Origin: CAWGCE01 sp964480915
GTDB lineage: Bacteria; Planctomycetota; Planctomycetia; Pirellulales; Pirellulaceae
Direction: 5' to 3'
Assembly: GCA_964480915.1 (NCBI GenBank)
Contig: CAYZRS010000012.1
Span: forward strand, 1 to 64,000
DNA: 64,000 nucleotides
The notes beneath the pieces were generated by a model. That model saw only the letters and a program-made list of their open reading frames with translations, did no database searches and had not been told where the DNA came from. The translations under genes were made by a program, and so were the position numbers. Within the stretch, counting starts at the first letter, position 1; every line of letters begins with the position of its first letter. Below, piece after piece: positions 1 to 8,496 of this stretch.

Positions 1-257
1 CCCCCAAGACTCACTCGCGGTTCGAAGCTCGATCGTCGCACCCATTCCTGAGCCAACTTGTGCCATGCTGCTCGTCGCCATCCCGCTCTTGTTAGCACGA
101 AGACGCTAGACAGCTCATTCTCTGCCACAGAATTCGTGATCAGCCAGGTGCCTCAAGGCACAGAACAGCCGGCGAAAAGCGGCTGTTTCCCCCTCGCCCA
201 GCTCAATCGGTGCGTGCTAAACTGTGCAATTCGCCCGCACCCTAAATAGTTGCCGCT

Positions 258-1685
258 ATGAGCCCTAAGAAACTTCTTTATATCGAAACGGTTGGCTGTC
301 AGATGAATGTGCTGGACAGCGAGCTGGTCGTTGCCAGCCTGCGCCAGCGCGGTTACGACGTGACTTCTCACGTCGATCAGGCCGATACGATTCTGTTCAA
401 CACCTGCAGTGTACGGCAACGCGCGGAAGACAAGGTGTATAGCGCGCTGGGACGACTGCGCGAATTAAAGAACGATTTTCCTGAAAAGGTGATCGGCGTG
501 ATGGGCTGTATGGCTCAGAAAGATCAGCAACAAATTTTTGATCGAGCACCCTACGTCGATCTGGTGGTTGGGCCAGGGCAGCTGCATCAGATTCCTGATT
601 TGGTCGATCGTATCGAAGCGGGCGACGGACGGCAGATGGAGGTCAGTCTGGGCCGGAGTGACGGTTCGGTCGACAAGATTAAGCGGAGTCACGAGAGCTT
701 TGACCCGCTCCGCGATCCCACGATGAGGCCGACTCCTTGGCAGGCGTACGTCCGCATTCAAATCGGTTGCGATAAATTCTGCACCTACTGCATCGTGCCA
801 TCAGTCCGTGGACCGGAACAAGGTCGCGATCCTCAACACATCGTGCAAGAAGCGCGGACCCTGGCCGAACAAGGTTGCCTGGAAATCACGCTGCTGGGGC
901 AAACGGTGAACAGCTATCGCTATCGCGACGGCGACAAGACGACGACGCTGGCTGACCTACTCTATCAGCTGCACGACATCGAAGGACTGCTGCGGATCAA
1001 GTTCGTTACCAACTACCCCAAGGACATGTCGGACGAGCTATTACAGGCGGTGCGCGACTTGCCCAAGTGCTCGCCCTATTTGCACGTGCCGGTGCAGAGC
1101 GGATCGAACCGCATCCTGGAACTGATGAAGCGCGGTTACACGGTGGAAGATTATCGCGAGATGATGCACCGGATCGCCGAGACCGTGCCGAACTATGCCG
1201 TCTCGAGCGATTTCATTGTCGGCTTCTGCACCGAAACCGACGAAGAATTCCAAATGACGGCCGATCTGATGGAAGAGTGCCGCTTTAAGAACAGCTTTAT
1301 TTTTAAGTACAGCCCACGCCCTGGAACCAAAGGGCATGAGCGACTGGAAGACGACATCCCCATGGAGGTTAAGAAAGAGCGGAACCAACGGCTCTTAGAA
1401 ATCCAAAACCGCATCGGCATGGAAGACAATCAAACATTTATCGGCGAAGAGGTGTCGGTCCTTGTCGAAGGACCAAGCAAAGCGGCGCTGGAAAAGGGAG
1501 CCGACGGGCCTCAGGTGCAGATGACCGGCCGCACGCATTGCGACCGCATCGTTGTTTTTGAAGGCAATCAACGTCAAGCAGGACACGTGATGCCGGTCGT
1601 GATCTACGACGCGCATTCTCATACGCTCTTTGGCGAAGTCGTCACGTCCGAAATTGCACCCGAGGTCTACAGCTTGGGTGGCTGA
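258..1685 (+). CDS. miaB: tRNA-2-methylthio-N6-dimethylallyladenosine synthase MiaB
   Basis: This radical-SAM methylthiotransferase converts i6A37 to ms2i6A37 in tRNAs that read UNN codons. The N-terminal UPF0004 domain has the three auxiliary-cluster cysteines C14 (VGCQMN), C50 (NTCSVR) and C84 (MGCMAQK). The radical-SAM triad is C171, C175 and C178 in CDKFCTYC. A C-terminal TRAM domain follows (about residues 405-470, ending in GRTHCDRIVVF). At 475 residues it has the usual family length. MiaB and MtaB are related; the EIxVGCQMN start, NTCSVR and HVPVQSGS favour MiaB. No clear ribosome-binding site lies before the ATG. It stands alone on this strand, and its last 19 bases overlap the 3' end of a convergent membrane-protein gene. 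Confidence 0.95.
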   Translation: MSPKKLLYIETVGCQMNVLDSELVVASLRQRGYDVTSHVDQADTILFNTCSVRQRAEDKVYSALGRLRELKNDFPEKVIGVMGCMAQKDQQQIFDRAPYVDLVVGPGQLHQIPDLVDRIEAGDGRQMEVSLGRSDGSVDKIKRSHESFDPLRDPTMRPTPWQAYVRIQIGCDKFCTYCIVPSVRGPEQGRDPQHIVQEARTLAEQGCLEITLLGQTVNSYRYRDGDKTTTLADLLYQLHDIEGLLRIKFVTNYPKDMSDELLQAVRDLPKCSPYLHVPVQSGSNRILELMKRGYTVEDYREMMHRIAETVPNYAVSSDFIVGFCTETDEEFQMTADLMEECRFKNSFIFKYSPRPGTKGHERLEDDIPMEVKKERNQRLLEIQNRIGMEDNQTFIGEEVSVLVEGPSKAALEKGADGPQVQMTGRTHCDRIVVFEGNQRQAGHVMPVVIYDAHSHTLFGEVVTSEIAPEVYSLGG

Positions 1686-2050
1686 TCAGAACGCAGCCAA
1701 ATTAGCCATATCGCGCCAAACAACAGGTCACCTGCAACCGCCAACACGAGTAGCAGTGCGACCTGACCCAACGAATACAAGACGGCGGCGACCACAAAAA
1801 CGCCAATCTTCCCGATCGCACCGAGCGTCAGAAGCGGCCGATTAATTCTTGGTTGCAACGCGATCCAGGCGTAAGCCAGGCCAAATAGAGCGATCAAGAA
1901 GCCTAAGTTCCATGTGAAGATGGCCGGAGCCGGCGGCATCTGTAGCAAGCGGCCGGGAAAGCTGTGCGGAATTCCGAAAGTGAGCGCCCCCACGAAGTTG
2001 AACGGCACGGTCGCCCATACGGTTTTTCGAATGGTCGCTTCTGAGAACAT
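1667..2050 (-). CDS. small four-helix integral membrane protein, function unknown
   Basis: This is a 127-residue hydrophobic protein with about four predicted membrane segments, namely the stretches around VPFNFVGALTF, FLIALFGLAYAWIAL, IGVFVVAAVLYSLG and LLLVLAVAGDLLFGAIWL. I place the start at the ATG at 2050 (MFSEATIRKT) because a GAGGAG motif lies 10 bases upstream of it. The longer open frame to 2158 adds a basic stretch without membrane character. The gene is convergent with miaB and overlaps its end by 19 bases. I do not recognise a characterised family. The protein resembles small DUF-type membrane proteins of unknown role, and the pattern gives no catalytic residues. Confidence 0.7.
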   Translation of the reverse strand: MFSEATIRKTVWATVPFNFVGALTFGIPHSFPGRLLQMPPAPAIFTWNLGFLIALFGLAYAWIALQPRINRPLLTLGAIGKIGVFVVAAVLYSLGQVALLLVLAVAGDLLFGAIWLIWLRSDQPPKL

Positions 2051-2430
2051 GACGGGGGTGCTCCTCGTGCCCATTTCAAAACTGGAGTTCGTAGTACCTA
2101 CCGGCTTCCGCGGGAAGACGGCTACGTTTCGCTTAAAGGCGGGACGACACCTTTTCAAGTACGGTTCCGCAACTGGCTCTCGTGTTATGTCGGTGTCGAG
2201 TGCGGCACTTTGTCCCGATTTTTATAGCAGAACCGCCAGCCGATACTGCCACCCCCAGGAAGTTTCCTTTTTTTCTTTGCTACAACGCGACCGCCGATAA
2301 CAAAATTCGTTCCATCTTCGGCGACTCGAAAACAGCATCACCAGTTCGACGGTTTTGACGTTATGATTGTGTGAAGGAAACATCGAGTCGCGCTTTTGTC
2401 ACTTCCACCATTTCGTAACTGTGTCCGCGC
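2051..2430. other. intergenic region between divergent genes
   Basis: This is 380 bases between the start of the minus-strand membrane protein and glnE, so promoters for both should lie here. I see no convincing sigma-70 -35/-10 pair, no strong inverted repeat and no RNA gene. Short frames across it do not look coding. Confidence 0.5.
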
Positions 2431-5400
2431 ATGGCGACATCGCCGAATCAATCCGAGTTGGTCGAGTACCTCGACAAACCACAGGCCGCCAGCGACTGGC
2501 TGTTGGCGCTCGGTTTTGCCAACCCTCCGGCCGCTCATCGCAATCTGGTCGGTATGGCTCAGGCCGGCGTCACCATCGATCTTCTGGCGCACATGTGCCA
2601 ACGCTTCAGCGAAGAATTCCCCAAAATCAGCGACCCCGATATGGCGCTGAACAATTTGGAGCGATTCATTTCCAACTCACGCAGCCCTTTGGCACTCGCA
2701 TCGCTATTTGAACGCGACGTCGAGGCTCTGCCGATTTTGCTGCAAATCTTCTCCACAAGTCAGTTCATTAGTGACTTGTTGATCGCCCAACCAGAAACGT
2801 ACGACCTGTTACGGATTACAGAAGGGAAACCGTTCTCTCGCGAGTTGCTGATTGAGGATCTTTCCAGTGAACTCAAATCGAACTCGAACGAACAAACGGC
2901 CGCATCCCTGATTAATCTCTTTAAGAAACGAGAACTGGCCCGCATCGCTTATGGCGACATCATCGGCCGTCAGCGGCTGGAGGTCGTGACTCGTCAAATC
3001 TCTTACCTGGCCGACGCCGTCTGTGAAGCGGCGCTGTTGGTGGCTCGGGCGAGTCTGACCGATAAGTTTGGCGAACCGAAGATCGATTCGGGAGAGCCGG
3101 CCAAGTTCGTCGTGATGGGCTTAGGAAAGCTGGGCGGCTGCGAACTGAATTACTCCAGTGACATCGACCTTGTCTTCTTTTTTGATGAGAGCGGACGGAC
3201 CGATGGGAAACGGCGCGTCTCGAATCAAGAATACTTCGAACGGCTGGCTCGGAAGACGGTCCAGATCCTCAGTGACACGACCGAAAGCGGGACCGCTTAT
3301 CGAGTCGACCTGCGATTGCGTCCCGATGGCGGTCAAGGAGCCGTTGTCATCGACCGGGCGGCCGCCCTGCACTACTACGACGTCACCGGACGGACATGGG
3401 AACGACAAGCGTTCATCAAAGCACGGCCGGTCGCGGGCGATCTTGAATTTGGCGCAGATCTGCTGAGCCAATTGCAGCCGTGGGTTTACCGCCAACAACT
3501 GTCACGCAGCGATATTACCGAAATCAAGGCGCTGAAACGGAAGATCGAAAGCTCGGCCGAAACCAAGGGCCAACAACTCACCAATGTAAAAGTTGGTCAC
3601 GGCGGGATTCGTGACATCGAATTCGTGATTCAGTTTCTGCAGCTTTTGCACGGTGGCGATTTGCCTTCGGTGCGAACCGGCAACACGCAAAACGCGATCG
3701 CCTGCCTCGAAAACGAAGCTTGCCTGTCGATGACCGAACGGACGCTGCTGGAAGAAAACTACGTCTTCTTGCGACGGATCGAGCACATCCTGCAGATCAT
3801 GTTTGATCGGCAGACGCATTCTCTACCCACGTCGGATGACGAGTTACGCAAACTGGCCATCCGCATGGGTTATTCGGCCACCGAAGGCGACCCATTGCCG
3901 CGATTCAAAGATGACCTGCGAGACAAAACCAACGTGAATCGGTCGATCCTCGACCACCTGCTGCATGACGCCTTCTCAGATGACGAGCAGATCGACCCGG
4001 AAGTCGACCTGGTCCTCGGGCAGACTCCCGACAGCGACCATGTGCGCAACACCCTGGCGCCCTACGGCTTTCAAGATCCGATGAAAGCCTATCAACAGCT
4101 GATCGAACTCTCAAAAGAAGACATTCCGTTTTTCAATTCGCGCCGCTGCCGACACTTTTTCGCCGCGATTGTGCCGGCGCTACTGAAACAAATCGCCGCC
4201 ACGCCGAACCCGGACGATACGATCCTCAGCTTGGCTCGTGTTAGCGCGTCGCTGGGTGGCAAGGCAGTGTTGTGGGAACTGTTCAGTTTCAACCCTCCGA
4301 TTTTGCAGCTGTATGTCCGGTTGTGCGCGGCCAGTCCGTACCTTTCGGAGATCCTGATTTCGAATCCGGGCATGATCGACGAGCTGATGGATTCGCTCAC
4401 GCTGAGCAAGCATCCGCGGATCGAAGAGCTGGAATGGTTGCTCGATGACCTGTGCGGCAAGGCGGATGACATCGATCCGATCCTGCACGGATTCAAGAAT
4501 ACGATGCACCTGCGAGTCGGCGTGCGCGACATCCTCCGCAAGGACGACATTCAAACGACGACCGCGATGTTGTGTGACGTGGCCGAAGTCTGCCTGCGCA
4601 GGATTGCTCAAACAGAATACGATAAACTGGTGAAGCGGTACGGGGTACCACACGGGACCAGCCAAGGCGCAGCACCACCCCAACCGTCACGATTCGTCAT
4701 TCTTGGCGTCGGCAAGCTGGGCGGACGTGAACCGAATTACCACAGCGATCTGGACGTTGTCTTCCTCTACGAATCGGAGGGGACAACCCGTCACTTGGTC
4801 AACCATCGCGAATCGAGTGAAACCACATCGTGCCAACATTTTTATAGCGGTCTCTCGCAAAGGATCATTCGCGCGATCACGCGCATGGGCCCAACCGGTC
4901 GGCTGTTTGAAATGGACCCTCGCCTGAGACCGACGGGACGAAACGGCTCGATCGCCGTCTCGTTTGCTGAGTTTGCTCGGTACTTTGAATCGGGAGCCGG
5001 CCAATTGTGGGAACGTCAGGCGCTGTGTAAGGCGCGCCCGGTCTACGGAGAGTCGACTGCCAGCGAAGCGGCAATGAAGTTAGTGCACGAGGCGATCATC
5101 GACGTCGGTTGGGACGATTCGGACGCCGACACGATTCGTGATACGCGTTACCAATTGGAACGCACGGCCAACGTGAGTAACTTGAAGCGCGGGCTGGGCG
5201 GCACGGTCGACCTCGAGTTTCTAGTGCAGATCCTTCAGTTGCGTGAATGTCAGGATCATCCGGAAGTTCTGGTGAGCAATACGTTTGATGCGATTAAGGC
5301 GCTGCAGAAGACGGGAGCCCTGACCGAAAGGACGGCCAGCTTCCTCCACGAATCCTATACCTTCTTGCGCAGCGTTGAGGCGCGATTGCGGCTGATGAAC

Positions 5401-5574
5401 ACGACCGCTCGCCATGACATGCCAACCCGGCCAGACGAGTTGGCGACGCTGGCACATTTGCTGGGGCATGCCGACAGTGGAAAGCTGATCGAAATGACCG
5501 ACCACTATCGCAGCGAAAACCGGCGCCAGTTCGAAGCGTGCGTCGAGCACGTTTTGAGTGCTGCTCCGCGCTAG
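2431..5574 (+). CDS. glnE: bifunctional glutamine synthetase adenylyltransferase/adenylyl-removing enzyme GlnE
   Basis: GlnE reversibly adenylylates glutamine synthetase in response to P-II and glutamine. Two nucleotidyltransferase domains are visible. The first has GLGKLGG with D244 and D246 in the SDID motif, then RVDLRLRPDG and GGIRDIEF. The second has GVGKLGG with D773 and D775 in SDLD, then MDPRLRPTG and GGTVDLEF. In the E. coli enzyme the N-terminal copy removes AMP and the C-terminal copy adds it; both Asp pairs are intact here, so both activities are expected. The protein has 1047 residues, about 100 more than the E. coli one. The ATG lacks an obvious ribosome-binding site. Its convergent neighbour encodes P-II, the expected allosteric partner. 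Confidence 0.95.
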   Translation: MATSPNQSELVEYLDKPQAASDWLLALGFANPPAAHRNLVGMAQAGVTIDLLAHMCQRFSEEFPKISDPDMALNNLERFISNSRSPLALASLFERDVEALPILLQIFSTSQFISDLLIAQPETYDLLRITEGKPFSRELLIEDLSSELKSNSNEQTAASLINLFKKRELARIAYGDIIGRQRLEVVTRQISYLADAVCEAALLVARASLTDKFGEPKIDSGEPAKFVVMGLGKLGGCELNYSSDIDLVFFFDESGRTDGKRRVSNQEYFERLARKTVQILSDTTESGTAYRVDLRLRPDGGQGAVVIDRAAALHYYDVTGRTWERQAFIKARPVAGDLEFGADLLSQLQPWVYRQQLSRSDITEIKALKRKIESSAETKGQQLTNVKVGHGGIRDIEFVIQFLQLLHGGDLPSVRTGNTQNAIACLENEACLSMTERTLLEENYVFLRRIEHILQIMFDRQTHSLPTSDDELRKLAIRMGYSATEGDPLPRFKDDLRDKTNVNRSILDHLLHDAFSDDEQIDPEVDLVLGQTPDSDHVRNTLAPYGFQDPMKAYQQLIELSKEDIPFFNSRRCRHFFAAIVPALLKQIAATPNPDDTILSLARVSASLGGKAVLWELFSFNPPILQLYVRLCAASPYLSEILISNPGMIDELMDSLTLSKHPRIEELEWLLDDLCGKADDIDPILHGFKNTMHLRVGVRDILRKDDIQTTTAMLCDVAEVCLRRIAQTEYDKLVKRYGVPHGTSQGAAPPQPSRFVILGVGKLGGREPNYHSDLDVVFLYESEGTTRHLVNHRESSETTSCQHFYSGLSQRIIRAITRMGPTGRLFEMDPRLRPTGRNGSIAVSFAEFARYFESGAGQLWERQALCKARPVYGESTASEAAMKLVHEAIIDVGWDDSDADTIRDTRYQLERTANVSNLKRGLGGTVDLEFLVQILQLRECQDHPEVLVSNTFDAIKALQKTGALTERTASFLHESYTFLRSVEARLRLMNTTARHDMPTRPDELATLAHLLGHADSGKLIEMTDHYRSENRRQFEACVEHVLSAAPR

Positions 5575-5580
5575 TTGCTA

Positions 5581-5605
5581 GTGCCTCTCCGGCTAAAGCC
5601 GGCAC
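5581..5605. repeat. small GC-rich hairpin after glnE
   Basis: Just after the glnE stop, CCGGC and GCCGG (5589-5593 and 5598-5602) pair around a TAAA loop; flanking GTGCC and GGCAC give an alternative pairing. There is no T tract, so it may be a weak terminator for either convergent gene or a dispersed short repeat. Confidence 0.3.
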
Positions 5606-5673
5606 GAAGAACACCGGTCTAAAACTGACGACGCCTATCGCGCATCGTGTGGAAGCTGACAGTAGCCGGCGAA

Positions 5674-5979
5674 TTAAAGGCAAGCTTCCTGAACCGGTAG
5701 GACCATGATCTTGCCGTCGCCCATGCGGCCGGTGCGCGTTTGATCCATGATCGTTTGGATCACCTCTTCCGCACGGACATCGTCGACCCAAATCGAGATT
5801 TCGACTTTGGGGAGAAAGGCGGCGGAGAATTCCGTGTCGGTGTATTGGTCGAGGTAACTTTTCTGACGGCCGTAGCCCTTGGCCTCTCGCACTTGGATCG
5901 CTTCAATCGGAGCCAGCTTCAAACTCTCGAGCAGTTTTTCGGCCAAGAACGGTTTGATGACGGCTACGATCTGTTTCAT
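5674..5979 (-). CDS. P-II family nitrogen regulatory protein with Phe at position 51
   Basis: This 101-residue trimeric signal protein senses 2-oxoglutarate and ATP/ADP. The start MKQIVAVIKP, the T-loop from KGYGRQK (residues 34-40) to FLPKVEI and the B-loop TGRMGDGKI all match GlnB/GlnK. Counting from Met1, Tyr46 is conserved, but the canonical uridylylation site Tyr51 is Phe51. The C-terminal region is about 11 residues shorter than in E. coli GlnB. GGAG lies 6 bases before the ATG. The gene starts 14 bases after the ferredoxin stop, so the two probably share a transcript, and it converges on glnE. By homology it would regulate GlnE, ammonium transport or redox-linked nitrogen use; which of these cannot be told from sequence. 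Confidence 0.92.
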   Translation of the reverse strand: MKQIVAVIKPFLAEKLLESLKLAPIEAIQVREAKGYGRQKSYLDQYTDTEFSAAFLPKVEISIWVDDVRAEEVIQTIMDQTRTGRMGDGKIMVLPVQEACL

Positions 5980-5993
5980 GCTGGCTCCAACGG

Positions 5994-6383
5994 TTAGCTA
6001 AAGAAATTCTCGCCGAACAGATTTAATTCGGGGCCCGTTTCAACTTCGATGTCGCCATGGATCGTTGTTTGGCACGCCAGCCGCATCGTCTCTTCGTTGC
6101 CAATAAAGGCGATGGGAGCCATCGGGTCGGGCAGCGGAACGCGGAACTTTACTTTCTCCAGCATGCCGGGGCTGTTCACATTGTCCATGCCCTTCGTGAT
6201 GTTGACTCGGCAAGTTCCACAGGTGCCAAATCCCCTGCAGTTCGCCAACTTGTTGATTTCGGCTCCAAAACCATTCAGTCCTTGGTAGAGGTTCACGCCG
6301 GCGCTTAAAGCGGCCTTACGCAGATTCTCACCGTCAGGCACTTCGATTTCTTTATTCTCTTTTGTGAACTTAACGACCGGCAT
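5994..6383 (-). CDS. 2Fe-2S ferredoxin
   Basis: This is a 129-residue soluble electron carrier. The ligand pattern of plant/adrenodoxin-type ferredoxins is complete: C49, C55 and C58 in CRGFGTCGTC, and C104 in LACQT. The N-terminal beta-grasp begins MPVVKFTKENKEIEVPDGENL. About 15 residues follow the usual fold (FGENFFS end). GGAG lies 8 bases before the ATG. It is the first gene of a two-gene unit with P-II, which suggests supply of reductant to a nitrogen-metabolism enzyme such as glutamate synthase or nitrite reductase. That link is inferred from position only. Confidence 0.9.
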   Translation of the reverse strand: MPVVKFTKENKEIEVPDGENLRKAALSAGVNLYQGLNGFGAEINKLANCRGFGTCGTCRVNITKGMDNVNSPGMLEKVKFRVPLPDPMAPIAFIGNEETMRLACQTTIHGDIEVETGPELNLFGENFFS

Positions 6384-6664
6384 AACGTCTCCATTGCAGT
6401 GCGGCGGTTCTCACCAGAAGCGATGTCGCGAGATAACTCTATTCAATGACCGCCCGATTCCCAATATCGTAACCGTCGGCAAAACGTCAAAAAAGGGGTT
6501 CCAAGCATACCAGAGGGCTCGAAAAGGCCGTTCGATTGCTGGTTTACGGGCTGGCTCGATTCTGTCACGATTGGGCCGCCGGAAATGGATATGATTCGTA
6601 GAACCAGCCGAGCCGGCAAATCACGTCAACATTTTGAACTACATTCGCAACCGAAACTGCAGAT

Positions 6665-6925
6665 ATGGCCAAATTTTCCAATCACCAACAGAAGATCATC
6701 AAGAATTACTACCAAAATCGGGACGCGATTTCGGTACAGCGATTACAGGAATTGGTCACCGAGCTCTTTCTGGCCGAAGGCAAGAAGCGTGAACGGCAGT
6801 GGAAGATGATCGCGGGCCATTTGGAAAAAATCGGGGTGAAGCCAGATCGAATTGCCATGTTTGTTGAGAAAGACGACCCGGCGCTGCTCGCCAAGTTCGT
6901 CGAAGAATTGCTCAAGAAGGAATAG
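6665..6925 (+). CDS. small conserved-looking protein upstream of thyA
   Basis: This is an 86-residue charged, helical protein (MAKFSNHQQK start, LLKKE end) with no signal peptide or membrane segment. Its stop is only 3 bases before the thyA start, so the two are almost certainly co-transcribed and perhaps translationally coupled. Even codon use and the tight spacing argue that it is real. I do not recognise a named family, and the composition (many Lys, Glu, Leu, Gln) does not point to a function. Confidence 0.7.
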   Translation: MAKFSNHQQKIIKNYYQNRDAISVQRLQELVTELFLAEGKKRERQWKMIAGHLEKIGVKPDRIAMFVEKDDPALLAKFVEELLKKE

Positions 6926-6928
6926 TCG

Positions 6929-7723
6929 ATGCAGCAGTACTTGGCACTTTTAGAAAAAATCCTGGACGAAGGCGTCGATCGAGGCGACCGGACCGGAACT
7001 GGGACGCGGAGCATTTTCGGTCACCAGATGCGGTTCGACCTGTCAGCCGGGTTTCCGCTACTGACCACGAAGAAACTCCACCTGCGTTCGATCATCCACG
7101 AGTTGATTTGGTTCCTGCGCGGGGACACGAACATTGCCTACCTGAAAGAGAACGGTGTTTCGATCTGGGACGAGTGGGCGGACGAGCAAGGAGAACTGGG
7201 ACCGGTCTACGGCAAGCAGTGGCGCAGTTGGACCGGGAGTGATGGAACGACGATCGACCAAATCGCACAGGTCGTCGATCAGATCAAGAACAATCCCGAA
7301 TCGCGGCGGATGGTCGTCAGCGCTTGGAATGTGGCCGACGTCGAAAAGATGGCGCTGCCGCCTTGCCATCTACTGTTCCAATTTTACGTGGCCGAAGGGC
7401 GCCTGTCGTGCCAGCTATACCAGCGCAGTGCCGATGTCTTTTTGGGCGTACCGTTCAACATTGCTTCCTACGCGCTGCTGGTCCACATGATCGCAAATGT
7501 GACCCAACTGAAAGTCGGCGATTTCGTTCACACACTGGGCGACACGCATCTGTACAGCAATCACTTCGAGCAGGCTCGTTTGCAATTGGCTCGGGAACCG
7601 CGTCCGCTGCCTCAGCTGAAACTAAATCGGCAAGCGACCGAACTGTCAGAATTTTGCTTTGAGGATTTCGAGCTGGTGAACTACGAACCTCACCCTCATA
7701 TCAAAGCGCCCGTCGCTGTCTGA
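6929..7723 (+). CDS. thyA: thymidylate synthase ThyA
   Basis: ThyA methylates dUMP to dTMP using 5,10-methylene-tetrahydrofolate and releases dihydrofolate. At 264 residues it has the same length as the E. coli enzyme. The catalytic nucleophile is C146 in LPPCH; the substrate motifs DRTGTGT, QLYQRSADVFLGVPFNIASYALL and HTLGDTHLYSNH are all present. It lies 3 bases after the small upstream gene and 15 bases before folA, which recycles the dihydrofolate it makes. All three probably form one operon. Confidence 0.97.
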   Translation: MQQYLALLEKILDEGVDRGDRTGTGTRSIFGHQMRFDLSAGFPLLTTKKLHLRSIIHELIWFLRGDTNIAYLKENGVSIWDEWADEQGELGPVYGKQWRSWTGSDGTTIDQIAQVVDQIKNNPESRRMVVSAWNVADVEKMALPPCHLLFQFYVAEGRLSCQLYQRSADVFLGVPFNIASYALLVHMIANVTQLKVGDFVHTLGDTHLYSNHFEQARLQLAREPRPLPQLKLNRQATELSEFCFEDFELVNYEPHPHIKAPVAV

Positions 7724-7738
7724 ACCGAGCCCAATCCC

Positions 7739-8239
7739 ATGCCCAAGCTTTCTCTCATCGTCGCGGTGGCGCGGAACGGCGTTATTGGTCGGGGCGGCGA
7801 CCTGCCTTGGCGGTTGTCGGCCGACCTGAAACGGTTCAAGCGACTGACGATGGGCAAGACGATGATCATGGGGCGCAAAACATTTGACTCGATCGGTCGT
7901 TTGCTACCGGGACGGACGACGGTCGTGCTGACGCGCCAAACCGATTGGTCGTTTCCGGGTGCCCGTGTGGCCGCTTCCTTGCAAGAAGCATTGGTTTTTG
8001 ACAATCCTGATCAAGAAGAAGTCTTTGTGATCGGCGGAGCGCAGCTATACGAAACGGCACTGCCGTTGGCCGACCGATTGTACCTGACGCGAATCGAAAC
8101 CGATGTCGAAGGCGATACCCACTTTCCTGCGTGGGAACCTAACGAGTGGCAAATCGTGCGCGAAGAATCGTTCCCCGTCGATGAGAAGAACGAATTCGAG
8201 ACAACGTTTCTTATTTATGAGCGTGTGGCGACCGGATAA
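7739..8239 (+). CDS. folA: dihydrofolate reductase
   Basis: This enzyme reduces dihydrofolate to tetrahydrofolate with NADPH. Its 166 residues contain the family landmarks: VAVARNGVIG at the N-terminus, LPWRL followed by the proton-donor Asp29 (SADLKRF), GRKTFDSIGR-LPGR for NADPH, and VIGGAQLYE. It lies directly downstream of thyA, the usual partner. The next gene starts about 260 bases later, so folA probably ends the operon. A weak GC stem followed by a run of T at about 8258-8297 could terminate it, but it is not convincing. Confidence 0.95.
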   Translation: MPKLSLIVAVARNGVIGRGGDLPWRLSADLKRFKRLTMGKTMIMGRKTFDSIGRLLPGRTTVVLTRQTDWSFPGARVAASLQEALVFDNPDQEEVFVIGGAQLYETALPLADRLYLTRIETDVEGDTHFPAWEPNEWQIVREESFPVDEKNEFETTFLIYERVATG

Positions 8240-8496
8240 ACAAACGTTCCATTCTTGAGCCAAGGCCGGTGGCAGGCATTTGCTCGGCAATTTTTTTGCC
8301 AGCACTGCTGCCAGTCCTTATGGGTAATCGCGCTCCGCCTCACTACCTCACAGTGACTCCGTTTGACCGGCCCCGGCGATTTCTGTTTACCGACAACGTC
8401 GAAACTGGGTACTACTGCCCAATTCGAACTCACTCAGAAACGAATATCGCAGGCAATGAACCAGGCCCGCGGCTTCAGGGTACAAGGAACGGGACC

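Noticed and set aside
58..249. 63-residue open frame upstream of miaB
   Set aside because: No ribosome-binding site, no protein-like pattern and a composition like the surrounding non-coding DNA.
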